Source of the DNA: DDH964 sp963806685 | Lineage (GTDB): Bacteria; Desulfobacterota; Desulfuromonadia; Desulfuromonadales; DDH964 | Direction of reading: 5' to 3' | NCBI GenBank assembly: GCA_963806685.1 | Contig: CAWDZB010000023.1 | Span: 14,006-78,005, forward strand | Length of the DNA stretch: 64,000 nucleotides | Shown here: in pieces, positions 37,778-46,185 of the stretch | How the letters are laid out: each line of letters begins with the position of its first letter | Position numbering within the stretch: the first letter of the stretch is position 1 | Notes under the pieces: generated by a model | The model's database searches: none | Told to the model about the DNA's origin: nothing | Seen by the model: the letters and a program-made list of their open reading frames with translations, nothing else | Program-made: the position numbers and the translations under genes

Positions 37778-38843
37778 TCAATCAAAAAGCAGCATAAGCT
37801 TTTCTGCCAGATTCATTTTGATTAACGCGGTAAGCCTTCTGATCTCCATATCTACAAATGGCATTGCCCTGTAGTCGCGCTTTCTATATAAAAGATCCTC
37901 GACCCAGTGGGTCATTATCAAATGCTGCAAACGAAGTTTCAGCCCTTTTTCGAAATTCTTTTTGCTGATAGGGAAGATGGATAAATAGCCTTCTATATAG
38001 GATTTGGCGTTATGGAGGGCTTCCTTAACATCATATTCTCCGCGCAAATGGATATGGAGCATGGACTGGGCAAGCTCATAGGCACGTGGCGCCATTTCAG
38101 CTTTCTCCCAGTCACATATCCCGATAATCTCTCGGGTGTTTTGATCCAGGAATAAATTGCTCTGATGGAAGTCTCCATGCACCAGCGTATCGCACGGAAT
38201 CAGGATTGGATCGGCAATCAGTGGAATGAGCTCAAGTTTCAAATCAATGTATTCAAGAGTCTTAAAGTCTATTTTTTCGCACTTCCCTTTCCCCTTGATA
38301 CGTTTTTTATACTTATTCAAAATATTCAAACTGCTAGGAACGGATCTTTGAAGATTTAATGCCTTCCTGGATAGAATGTCCGGTATTCCCTCCATGACTC
38401 TTTTGATGGATCAAGCCGAGCACCGCTCCCATTTTTTTAAATTCTTCTTTTCCATACTGATGGGAACGGTCGCTTTCCACGAATGGATAAACTGCATAAA
38501 CCTCAGAACCATAACTGACGTGCTTATTGCCGTTCACTGCAGTCATCATGCATATGGCCGGAACGCCATGGCTGCGCATGAACTCCTCGACCCCAGCAAT
38601 ATGCACAATGTGTTTTTTTATTTCCTTGCGAAAGGCCTTGATAAAATATTTTCCCGAACTGGTCACAAGAAAAAAATTTCGATTGAACAGGCCTTCCTGG
38701 TCGATTGAAATGGCAACAAGTTTACCCAGGTCAAAATCGGACACCAGCCTTTCAAGATGCCGGGGATTCATCGTGGAGCGGGTTGTTCCGCTTCGCAGGT
38801 GGCTCAGTGGATTGCCGAGGACGGTTGCAAGCCATTCGTTCAT
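37778..38843 (-). pseudogene. Aminoglycoside-phosphotransferase-like kinase (frameshifted)
   Basis: The N-lobe is read from ATG 38843 (GGGGGGTAG upstream): an ATP-site Lys in KYFIKAFRKE and a hinge at YAVYPFVE. The C-lobe is in another frame: HGDFHQSNLFLD and ICDWEKAEMAP are the APH/choline-kinase catalytic and metal motifs. The frames cross near 38385-38395 (IHQKSHGG versus MEGIPDILS). With one base corrected the protein is about 350 residues, a normal APH length. AT-rich composition and codon use differ sharply from the neighbours, so the gene was probably acquired. Such kinases can act on sugars, amino alcohols or antibiotics; the surface-sugar context favours the first two. Confidence 0.7.
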
Positions 38844-39060
38844 CTACCCCCCAACACAAGATGACCCACGCACCAAACTGGCGCAGGGCAACCGTGGCGC
38901 TATTGTCCCGATTGGTTAATTCCATTGATTAATTCTGGTCTTTTTGGCCGCTGGCTGCGTTGCGTCTCCTCGGCTTAGCTCAGGCTACGCCTGTGTCGAC
39001 ACGCTTTGCCACCGACCAAAATGCCTCCGAAATATCTAAAAGGACTAACCAAACGGGTCC
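38844..39060. other. Spacer between the kinase remnant and the glycosyltransferases
   Basis: Non-coding. It contains a GCTGCGTTGCGTCTCCTCGG-type stretch of the kind often repeated between genes in related genomes (from memory). No terminator or promoter is clear. Confidence 0.35.
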
Positions 39061-39753
39061 CTAGGTAATCAGCCCCATTTGGCGACGGCGATCCAGGGAC
39101 GCCTTGATGATCCGAACCCGCTGGGTGATAAAAGCGCGCTGGGTGATCCCCTTGTTGCTGGCATGGATACGGCGCCGGAAGACCACCTCGGGGATCATCA
39201 CCATCTTGAGCCCCTGTTCCATGGCGCGCATCACCCAGCTGACGTCCTGGCCGATTTTCCAGTGGGTCTCGTACCGGCCGACGCGGAAGAACGAGTCGCG
39301 CCTGACCACCATGGCGCTGGGCAGGTACCCCGGCACGATGGCCGTGTCACAGGCAATCTTCTCCTTGAGGCTTTCATCGACGTCGGGGCTGAAAAACTGC
39401 TGCAGGTGGCCGAATAGGATATCCGCCTGCGGATCGGCCGCAAAAGCCGCCATCTGGAGCGAGAGCTTGTCCGGCTGCCACAGGTCGTCGGCATCCAAAA
39501 AAGCGAAGAAATCGCCCTGCGCCGCCTCGATGCCCCGGTTGCGGGCCGCGCCCGTGCCGCCGTTTTCCTGGTAGACATAGTGCACCGAGGGAATGAAGGG
39601 CTTTACCACCTCGGCCGTTCCGTCCGTCGACCCGTCGTCGACGACGATGATCTCGATGGGCCGGTAGGTCTGCGCCTGGGCGCTGCCGATCGCCTCTGCC
39701 AGGTAGCGCTCGCCGTTGTAAACCGGGATGATTACACTGACCAGAGCATTCAC
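39061..39753 (-). CDS. Family 2 glycosyltransferase, copy 1
   Basis: 230 residues, GT-A fold. Nucleotide-sugar motifs are SVIIPVYNGERYLAEA, VVDDGSTDGT and the metal DxD in FAFLDADDLW. The acceptor part has the DVSWVMRAMEQG acidic motif and ends in a conserved RIIKASLDRRRQMG tail shared by all three copies here. It lies 15 bases after copy 2, as the last gene of a four-gene minus-strand run headed by the HprK-like gene. Cytoplasmic face of the membrane; sugar and acceptor are unknown. Confidence 0.92.
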   Translation of the reverse strand: MNALVSVIIPVYNGERYLAEAIGSAQAQTYRPIEIIVVDDGSTDGTAEVVKPFIPSVHYVYQENGGTGAARNRGIEAAQGDFFAFLDADDLWQPDKLSLQMAAFAADPQADILFGHLQQFFSPDVDESLKEKIACDTAIVPGYLPSAMVVRRDSFFRVGRYETHWKIGQDVSWVMRAMEQGLKMVMIPEVVFRRRIHASNKGITQRAFITQRVRIIKASLDRRRQMGLIT

Positions 39754-39768
39754 GTTTCGATTTCCTTT

Positions 39769-40446
39769 CTACCCGGATTTGCGGTCAATGGACGTTTTCA
39801 ACGACCGTAACAGCTGCGAGAAATTGGGCCGGCCCTGCAGTGACAGGTTGGTGTGGTGCATCCGCCTGAAAAGCAGCATTTCCGGGACAATGCCCATCGG
39901 GATGCCAGAATCCTTGGCGCGCGAAAACCAATCGATGTCCTCCCCCGTCCGGTAGCGGGTCTGGAAATCCCCGATCGTCTGCAAGGCCTGCCGTTTTACC
40001 ATCAGCGTACTGGGAACGTAGCCCGGGTGGTCCGTTTCCAGCAGTTCCCGCTTGAAGGCAGCCTGCACCGGAGCCCCGGGTTCCAGCTGGATGCGCTGGT
40101 GAGTGATGGTGTAGCCGATATCGGGATGTGCCAGATGAAAGCCGATCTGAACACCCAGTTTATTCGGGGTCCAGCGGTCGTCAGCGTCCAGGAACGCGAT
40201 GTATTCACCGTCGGCCAGGGCGATCGCGGCGTTCCGGGCCGCGGATACGCCCTGGTTTTCCTGATGGAGGTGGCGGACTTCCGCGTAGGAGCGGGCAATC
40301 TCGCCGCTACGGTCCGTCGACCCATCGTCGACGACGATGATTTCGAGGGGGCGGTAATCCTGGTCGAGGACGCTCTGAATAGCTTCCTCCAGGTACTTTT
40401 CCCCATTGTAAACCGGGATGATAACGCTCACCAAAGGATTTCCCAT
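39769..40446 (-). CDS. Family 2 glycosyltransferase, copy 2
   Basis: 225 residues from ATG 40446 (MGNPLVSVIIPVYNGEKYLEEA). DDGSTDRSGE and IAFLDADDRW are the donor and metal motifs; EDIDWFSRAKDSG is the catalytic-base region. The tail SQLLRSLKTSIDRKSG is homologous to the tail of copies 1 and 3. It probably adds a related sugar in the same glycan. Confidence 0.92.
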   Translation of the reverse strand: MGNPLVSVIIPVYNGEKYLEEAIQSVLDQDYRPLEIIVVDDGSTDRSGEIARSYAEVRHLHQENQGVSAARNAAIALADGEYIAFLDADDRWTPNKLGVQIGFHLAHPDIGYTITHQRIQLEPGAPVQAAFKRELLETDHPGYVPSTLMVKRQALQTIGDFQTRYRTGEDIDWFSRAKDSGIPMGIVPEMLLFRRMHHTNLSLQGRPNFSQLLRSLKTSIDRKSG

Positions 40447-40532
40447 ATCAATTCCCCTTCCCCTCGCCCAATTGGCCAGCCAATCAAGGCACTTCAATCA
40501 GCGTAGATGTTCAGAGCGCCACTTTGCTGCAC

Positions 40533-41270
40533 CTACCGCTTCTTTGTCCTTTCCATCTCGGCCACCGGCCTCGCGACCCCCTTCCCCAGCTCTTTCCTGC
40601 GATCAAGCGACATCTTGATCACCTGGAGGAATGAGGCACGGCGCTTCAGCTTGTCCTGACTGATATTGCTTTCATGGATACGGTAATAGAGCGCGATATT
40701 CTCCTGGATGAGAATCGACACCCCCTGTTCCCTGGCCCGCAGAAACCAGTCGACGTCTTCGCTATGGTGCAACGTGGCATTGAAATACCCGATGCGGTCG
40801 AAGACCGATCGCCTGAAAAGCGCGCTGCCCAGGTTGAAGGAGGCGTATGGCTCGCCCAGCGGGCGGTAGCGCCGTTCCGCACTGGATGCGTCGACCAGGC
40901 ACATCCATTGGACAAACCCCTGGACGATGCCCACTTCCGGCCGTGCCTGCAAAAGCGCCAACTGCCGTTCCGTTTTATCCTCCGCCCAAAGGTCATCGGC
41001 ATCCAGAAAGCCGATGATATTGCCGCAGGCCAGCTCCAGACCACGGTTGCGCGCTGCCGAGGGGCCGCTGTTCTCCTGATAAATGTAGTGGATCGGTCCG
41101 GACAGTTTCGCCGCCACTGCGGCGGTGTCGTCACTGGAGCCATCGTCCACGATCAGGATTTCCAGGGGTTGGATCCCCTGTTGCAGCACATTTTTTACCG
41201 CGTCTTCCAGGAAGGAAGCGCTGTTGTAGGAGGGAATGATCACGCTCATTTTATTTTCGCTGTCATTCAT
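40533..41270 (-). CDS. Family 2 glycosyltransferase, copy 3
   Basis: 245 residues from ATG 41270, which overlaps the stop of the HprK-like gene (ATGA). MSVIIPSYNSASFLEDA, VDDGSSDDT, IGFLDADDLW and SEDVDWFLRAREQG are present. The C-terminal VIKMSLDRRKELG tail matches the other copies. The overlap with the kinase-like gene argues for a functional link between the two. Confidence 0.92.
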   Translation of the reverse strand: MNDSENKMSVIIPSYNSASFLEDAVKNVLQQGIQPLEILIVDDGSSDDTAAVAAKLSGPIHYIYQENSGPSAARNRGLELACGNIIGFLDADDLWAEDKTERQLALLQARPEVGIVQGFVQWMCLVDASSAERRYRPLGEPYASFNLGSALFRRSVFDRIGYFNATLHHSEDVDWFLRAREQGVSILIQENIALYYRIHESNISQDKLKRRASFLQVIKMSLDRRKELGKGVARPVAEMERTKKR

Positions 41271-42355
41271 ACTCGTTGTCCATCCTTCAGCAACCGCAGA
41301 ATGACGCCGGGGATTTGTCCCAGGGCGGTCCCCAGTTCGAGGTGGTAGCAGGGGACTTTCCGGACGAATCCGGACATCGCGACAAAATCGGAGCGCCCAG
41401 CGCCCGCCAGCTGGAACAGGGTGCTGGGCGCCAGCGCTCTCAGGGCCTCCATGGGAGATGCGGGGGAAAGAGCGGTCGCTTCCCCGCCGGTGACCCGGGG
41501 TAAAAGGACTGCCCGGACGGGAAAGCCGGAGACGACCTTGTGCGGGAAATGATGCTGCAGGTAGATCAGAGCCTTCTCCGTGTCGAGGCGATCCGCGTTG
41601 CTGACGGCAAATGCCAAGTGGGGCAACTGGTCGATATTGTTGCCATTCAGCTTGGCAGAACTGTAAAGGCTGTGGACGTACGGCTCGGCCTCGGTATCCA
41701 GCACACAATAGTCATCCCCGGCGTACACCAGTTCCGAGTCGAGGCAGGTCAGGGCAGTGGTCGATTTCCCCGAACCGCCCCGGCCGACCAGCAGCACTCC
41801 CCCCTGGGGGGTGCCGACGGCGGCGGCATGCACCAGTTGCCGGCCGTGCTCCCTCAGCCACCAGTGCAGGATGGTGCGCAGCGGTGCACCGCTCTCATAG
41901 AAAGGGAGCGAAGCGGCATCGCCTGTCCAGTAGACGGCCAGATCCCTGGCGGAATCGAGCATGTCCAGCACGTTGGCATCGAGGTTGTAATGGGTATGGA
42001 TGCGGCCGTCGTTGAAGCCGTGGACTTCGCCGCGGGTAATGTAGTCGCCCGAGGACCAGGGCGGGGAAGGCGCCTGGATTCCGGTGGAAGCGCTGTCCCA
42101 GATGCCGATCGTGAGGGAAGGCTTCTCTCCGGGCGAAGCGGACAGGTGTTCCAGGGCGGGTGTCAGGCGGGATGTCAGGGCCGGGCCGGCGAAGTGCAGG
42201 CGGATCAGATACCCGCCGATATTGAAATAGCGGTCGATAGCACCGGTTGCGCCCCGTTGCGCCTTTTCAAAACAGGAATAAAGGCGTTCGAAAAAAGCAG
42301 CCGGCCCCTCAACGGGACCAACGGACGGATACTCTGAGCATATGCCTTCTGGCAT
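41267..42355 (-). CDS. HprK-like P-loop kinase-family protein
   Basis: 362 residues from ATG 42355; a GTG nine codons upstream is possible. The C-terminal half resembles the HPr kinase C-domain: HAAAVGTPQGG, then Walker A GRGGSGKSTT at about 191-200 and the paired acidic YAGDDYCVLD. The N-terminal half (1-160) is unlike HprK and is not recognised. Such proteins occur in surface-glycan clusters and, as precursor-peptide kinases, in some lasso-peptide clusters; no precursor, PqqD or asparagine-synthetase-like gene is here. It is the first gene of the run and overlaps a glycosyltransferase start. The substrate could be a sugar intermediate or protein serine. Confidence 0.75.
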   Translation of the reverse strand: MPEGICSEYPSVGPVEGPAAFFERLYSCFEKAQRGATGAIDRYFNIGGYLIRLHFAGPALTSRLTPALEHLSASPGEKPSLTIGIWDSASTGIQAPSPPWSSGDYITRGEVHGFNDGRIHTHYNLDANVLDMLDSARDLAVYWTGDAASLPFYESGAPLRTILHWWLREHGRQLVHAAAVGTPQGGVLLVGRGGSGKSTTALTCLDSELVYAGDDYCVLDTEAEPYVHSLYSSAKLNGNNIDQLPHLAFAVSNADRLDTEKALIYLQHHFPHKVVSGFPVRAVLLPRVTGGEATALSPASPMEALRALAPSTLFQLAGAGRSDFVAMSGFVRKVPCYHLELGTALGQIPGVILRLLKDGQRV

Positions 42356-42761
42356 GAATTTCACCCGTTCCCGGTTCGCCACCTGGCCAGTAAATTCCGT
42401 GACCGCCTAGAGCAGATCGAAAAGACCTGGACACCCTTGATTTCACATTATTTAATGCTTTCTTAAAGGTTTACTGCGGCCGCGGGCACCTGTCAAATTT
42501 CCGCCTTGGTGCGGCTCCCAAGCCCCGCTGGTCCCTTACACCAGCCTCGCAACTGGCAATCGAGGCCGGTCCATGGCGCTCCGGTTTATATTTTCGGTAA
42601 TATTGAAGGCTGGAACCCGGCGGCAGCCTGTTTCGGCGAGTTTCGATCACCGACCACCGACAGAGCGGCACCTTGTTCATCGGCCACCCCAACTATATAG
42701 TTTAGACAGCGGGGTCTTGGCGCTGGGTTCTGGAACCCATTGGCATCCAAAGGGAGAATTC
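42356..42761. other. Divergent intergenic region
   Basis: About 400 bases between the HprK-like gene (minus) and the epimerase gene (plus). It must hold both promoters; the first half is somewhat AT-rich. No gene is supported. Confidence 0.5.
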
Positions 42762-43523
42762 ATGAAAAACGCGAAACTGCTGATCACCGGATGCAATGGC
42801 GTTGTCGGCCAGGTTTTGTGGCAGGGGTTGCAGGACGATTATGATCTGCATGGGCTGGACATCCGGGAAACCAATGACGACCGGACGTTCCGGGCGGATA
42901 TCTCGGATTTTGAAGCGGTCAGGGAGGTGCTGCAGAGGGTCCGGCCGGTTGCCGTCATCCACCTGGCGGGGGATCCAAAACCTGGGGCCGACTGGGAATC
43001 GATCCTGAAAAACAACATCATCGGTACCAGAAACCTGTACGAAGCAGCGAAAGAACATGCCGTAAAAAGGGTCGTATTGGCGAGTTCCAACCGGGTGACT
43101 TCAGGGTATGAGAAGGACCTGCCTCCCCAAGGGAAAATATCCCCCGCCGACCCGGTCAGGCCTGAAAGTTATTACGGCAGCAGCAAGGTGTTTGGCGAAT
43201 CCCTCGCCAGGCAGTTCTTCGAACTCTATCGTCTCGAATCGATCTGCCTGCGCCTGGGCGGTGTTCTCAAGTCCGACCTGCCCGGACGGGGGAGGCAGGA
43301 GGCGGTATGGCTCAGTCACCGTGACCTGGTGCAGGTCGTCAGAAAGAGCCTTCAGGCGCCCATCGGGTTTGGCATCTACTATGCCGTTTCCAACAATAAA
43401 ACCAGCCTGTGGGATTTGTCGGCGACCATGAATGATCTCGGCTACCGGCCTTTGGACGACGCCTCGAACATAAGCCTGCTCCGTCGCTCACGGGAGAAAT
43501 TGGCCCGCCGGCTGATGCGCTGA
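42762..43523 (+). CDS. NAD-dependent epimerase/dehydratase (uronate dehydrogenase-like)
   Basis: 253 residues from ATG 42762 with AGGGAGAA upstream. Extended SDR fold: TGCNGVVGQVL (NAD-binding GxxGxxG variant), the Asp in DIRETND, and the catalytic pair YYGSSK after ASSNRVTSGY. The short length and the SSNR segment resemble uronate dehydrogenases and related small epimerases. It is divergent from the glycosyltransferase run, so a role in making a nucleotide sugar or modifying a sugar acid is plausible. Confidence 0.85.
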   Translation: MKNAKLLITGCNGVVGQVLWQGLQDDYDLHGLDIRETNDDRTFRADISDFEAVREVLQRVRPVAVIHLAGDPKPGADWESILKNNIIGTRNLYEAAKEHAVKRVVLASSNRVTSGYEKDLPPQGKISPADPVRPESYYGSSKVFGESLARQFFELYRLESICLRLGGVLKSDLPGRGRQEAVWLSHRDLVQVVRKSLQAPIGFGIYYAVSNNKTSLWDLSATMNDLGYRPLDDASNISLLRRSREKLARRLMR

Positions 43524-43617
43524 ACCAGAACCGACCGGTCTGGGAGGGGTAAGGCGGAGGGTTGGGCATTCGTTGAGAACGGAGGTCTGGGGGTACTCCG
43601 GACTCGACGATGTGCTG

Positions 43618-44122
43618 AGCGGCGGGGTGAAAATGATTCCGGTCCACACCGCTGCAGGTGATTTCCACGTCTGGACCAAGCGGACCGGCAACACAAGGTC
43701 CTGCTGTTGCACGGCGGTCCTGGCCTCACCCATGAGTACCTGGAGGCCTTCGACAGCGACTTCCCTGGCGCCAGCAGCGAGTACTACTACTACGACCAGC
43801 TCGGGTCTGCTTACAGCGACCAGCCGGACGCCCCGTAGCTGTGGGGAATCTCACGCTTCGTCGAGGAGGTTGATCAGGCCCGCCAGGGCGCTGCTGAATC
43901 TCGACAAAGACAACTTCTACCTCTACGGCCCCTCCTGGGGCGGCATCCTGGCCATCGAGTACGCCTTCAAGTACCAGCAGCACCTCAAGTTTGGTCATCT
44001 CCAACATGATGCCGAGTATCCCGTCCTACAACGATTACGCCGAAAAGGTGTTGGAGCGGGCCATGGGCCAGACCGCGCTGGCCAAGATCAAGGCCCTGGA
44101 GTCCGCCGGAAAGACCGAGGAC
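43618..44122 (+). pseudogene. Proline-iminopeptidase-like hydrolase, degenerate
   Basis: Pieces of an alpha/beta hydrolase lie in several frames: FHVWTKRTGN, then (shifted) KVLLLHGGPGLTHEYLEAF with the HGGPG oxyanion motif, DQLGSAYSDQPD, an in-frame TAG at 43837, and, after more shifts, FYLYGPSWGGILAIEYAF with the nucleophile Ser, and finally SYNDYAEKVLERAMGQ. No single frame spans it. The lid region, catalytic Asp and His are missing because the sequence passes into a VOC fragment near 44122. Confidence 0.7.
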
Positions 44123-44341
44123 GACATGGAGCGAGCGAAAACGTTTTACGAGTCGGTGTTCCAGGTCGAACTGCAGCGGCTGAATACCCCGGAACTGGAG
44201 ATGTGGGCTTTTCCAATGGCGATGGACAAGGTGGGAGCCGGCGGCACCCTGGTGAAGATGGCCGGGGTTTCCTCCGGCGGCTGCAGCACCCTGGTCTACG
44301 ATACCGAGGGGAACGTGATCGGCCTGCACTCGATGACCTGA
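44123..44341 (+). pseudogene. VOC-domain remnant with internal deletion
   Basis: The frame that ends the hydrolase remnant continues as DMERAKTFYESVFQVELQ, GAGGTLVKM and then GCSTLVYDTEGNVIGLHSM. These are the start, the middle and the last strand of a VOC protein; roughly 30-40 residues between TLVY and DTEGN are absent. The fusion to the hydrolase fragment is an accident of deletion rather than a designed two-domain enzyme, judging by what is missing on both sides. Confidence 0.6.
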
Positions 44342-44374
44342 ATTTCAGACCGGAATTGAAACAACCGTTGGAGG

Positions 44375-44773
44375 TCAGTGCACCCGTTGGATCATGTAGT
44401 TGACGGCCGCTGCGATTTCCGCGTCGCTCAGCCCGGGGACACCGCCGCGCGGCGGCATGGTGCCGATTCCCTGCAGGGTGTTGCGAATCAGCGCTTCCGG
44501 CCCCTTGATCAGGCGATCGGCCCAGGCATCGCTGCTGCCGGTGATCGGGGCGCCCTGGATACCCGTCTCATGGCAGGAGGCGCAGGCATCCTGGTAGACC
44601 AGCCGGCCCTCGGGGAGCCCGGTCGTCGCCGGGCCGGCGGCCATCTCCCTGGCCTGGGGGGACGGCGCCGCAGGCGCGGCTTTTTGCTGTTCGCTGGTCG
44701 TTTCATTCCGGCTGCAGGCTCCCAGCAACAGGACCGATGCAAGCAAAACAAGAATTCCGGTAGCTGGTTTCAT
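44375..44773 (-). CDS. Lipoprotein c-type cytochrome
   Basis: 132 residues. A lipobox (VLLLGAC, Cys 20) suggests lipid anchoring in the membrane facing the periplasm. After a Pro/Ala-rich linker comes one class I cytochrome c domain with haem motif CASCH and the axial Met in GTMPPRGG. It resembles cytochrome c5/c551-type electron carriers. Its redox partner is not evident from the neighbours. Confidence 0.92.
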   Translation of the reverse strand: MKPATGILVLLASVLLLGACSRNETTSEQQKAAPAAPSPQAREMAAGPATTGLPEGRLVYQDACASCHETGIQGAPITGSSDAWADRLIKGPEALIRNTLQGIGTMPPRGGVPGLSDAEIAAAVNYMIQRVH

Positions 44774-44918
44774 CGCGAACTCCTTATCGGCTGGCAGGCT
44801 CTTGGTAAAGTACTACCAAGGAGAATTCTGTTTGTCATCCCCAGATCCGGTTTGACTTCCAGTCGGCAACAACTATCCTAGCCCTGACAACCCTTCCCCC
44901 TCGACCCCGGAGAGAACC

Positions 44919-45959
44919 ATGGCCCGTCCCAACGACACCTCCTTCTACCGCACCCTCCCCCTGAGCGGTGACCTCGACCTGCGCCGCGGCTTCATGGTAG
45001 TCAACGAGCCGCTGCTCGGCAACCTGCGCTTCGGCCGGTTCCTCGAGGTCCTCGATAAGATGGCCGAGGATACGGCTCTCAACTACGTACGCCAGTTCCA
45101 TCCCGAGGCGCGGGTGGTCACCGCGGCCATCGACGAAATTCTCATCAAGCATGCCGCCGACGTCACCCGCGACATCGTCCTGCAGGCGCGTATCAACCAT
45201 GTCGGCCGCACCTCGATGGAGGTCGGCATCCGTGTCGAGCACCCCGGCAACCCGGCCATCCATATCGCCTCCTGCTTCTTCACCATGGTCGCTCGAATCG
45301 GCGTCGGGGAGACCTCGCAGAGCGTCACCATCCCGCCCCTGGAGTACGTCGACGACCTGGAAAAGCAACGCTACGCCAATGTCCTCGCCAGCCGTGAGGC
45401 CTACCGTTCCGAGCAGCATATCGCCCTGGAGCCGCCAAGCCACGAGGAGTACGAACTGCTCAACCGCCTTCATCAGGCCCAGGAAGACCCGGATTTCAAC
45501 GGCCTGCTCGCGGGCAGCCTGGTCGCCGATTCCTGGGAGCGGATGTATCCGGAACAGGAGAACGTCCCTACCACCATCTTTGGCGGCTACCTGGTGCGTC
45601 GCGCCTACGAGCTCTCCTCGATCTGCGCCGAGCTGGTAGCCCCGAACCGTCCGGTGATCGTCGCCGTCAACCGCATCAACTTCTTCTACCCGGTGCGCCT
45701 GGGTGACAAGCTCCACTACACCAGCCGCATCGTCTACACCGGCAAGACCTCCCTCTCGGTCGAGGCGAGTATCCGCCGCATCAGCCGGGACCGCACCAGC
45801 CAGGCCCTATCCAACTCCTGCCTCTTCACCTTCGTCAACGTCGACAGGGACCTCTCCCCGCAGCCGGTGCCGACCATCCACCCTTCTACCTACAGCGAGG
45901 ATGCCCGTTACCTGCAGGCCTTCCGGCGCAGCAAGGGACTTGGCCGCCACCTGCACTAG
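44919..45959 (+). CDS. Double hot-dog acyl-CoA thioesterase
   Basis: 346 residues with two hot-dog domains (about 25-150 and 190-320), similar to the BFIT/ACOT9 type. Each carries a FGGYL- or LRFGRFLEVLDKM-like helix start, and VTAAIDEI and VAVNRINFFYPVRLGDKL strands. It hydrolyses acyl-CoAs in the cytoplasm; chain-length preference cannot be predicted. Monocistronic. Confidence 0.88.
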   Translation: MARPNDTSFYRTLPLSGDLDLRRGFMVVNEPLLGNLRFGRFLEVLDKMAEDTALNYVRQFHPEARVVTAAIDEILIKHAADVTRDIVLQARINHVGRTSMEVGIRVEHPGNPAIHIASCFFTMVARIGVGETSQSVTIPPLEYVDDLEKQRYANVLASREAYRSEQHIALEPPSHEEYELLNRLHQAQEDPDFNGLLAGSLVADSWERMYPEQENVPTTIFGGYLVRRAYELSSICAELVAPNRPVIVAVNRINFFYPVRLGDKLHYTSRIVYTGKTSLSVEASIRRISRDRTSQALSNSCLFTFVNVDRDLSPQPVPTIHPSTYSEDARYLQAFRRSKGLGRHLH

Positions 45960-46013
45960 GGAGAGACGGGAAGCCGCTTGATACTGCCACCGGTTCAAAA
46001 TGAAATCCGGTTG

Positions 46014-46116
46014 CGCACGGATCAGATCGGATCACTTCGGTTTAAAATCGGATCAAGCATGGTATCGGGTAAATCCGAATTTAATCGGACCTTATCCGAA
46101 TTTATCCGCGCGAAAC
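46014..46116 (+). repeat. About 105-bp interspersed element, copy A
   Basis: From CGCACGGATCAGATCGGATC to TTTATCCGCGCGAAACG. Its sequence aligns over its full length with the reverse complement of 59581-59687, with a few short gaps and mismatches. Both ends carry inverted CGCGCGGAT/ATCCGCG motifs and the interior contains repeated GATCNGAT and TCCGAAT words. No ORF. Confidence 0.75.
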
Positions 46117-46136
46117 GCCCTCGACCATCCAACGAC

Positions 46137-46162
46137 AAAGGGGCCGCAGCTGCGACCCCTTT
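46137..46162 (-). terminator. Hairpin after the NmrA-like gene
   Basis: Minus strand AAAGGGG...CCCCTTT with the self-complementary CGCAGCTGCG between, followed by TGTCG. It begins 24 bases after the NmrA-like stop codon. Confidence 0.6.
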
Positions 46163-46185
46163 GAGATCGGTTCAATGCCCAATGA

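Noticed and set aside
41267..43523. Lasso-peptide or other RiPP cluster
   Set aside because: The HprK-like gene hinted at it, but no precursor peptide, asparagine-synthetase-like cyclase, PqqD-like or transglutaminase-like peptidase gene is visible.
44123..44341. Designed hydrolase-VOC fusion enzyme
   Set aside because: Both partners lack essential parts and the upstream part changes frame repeatedly, so decay is the better reading.
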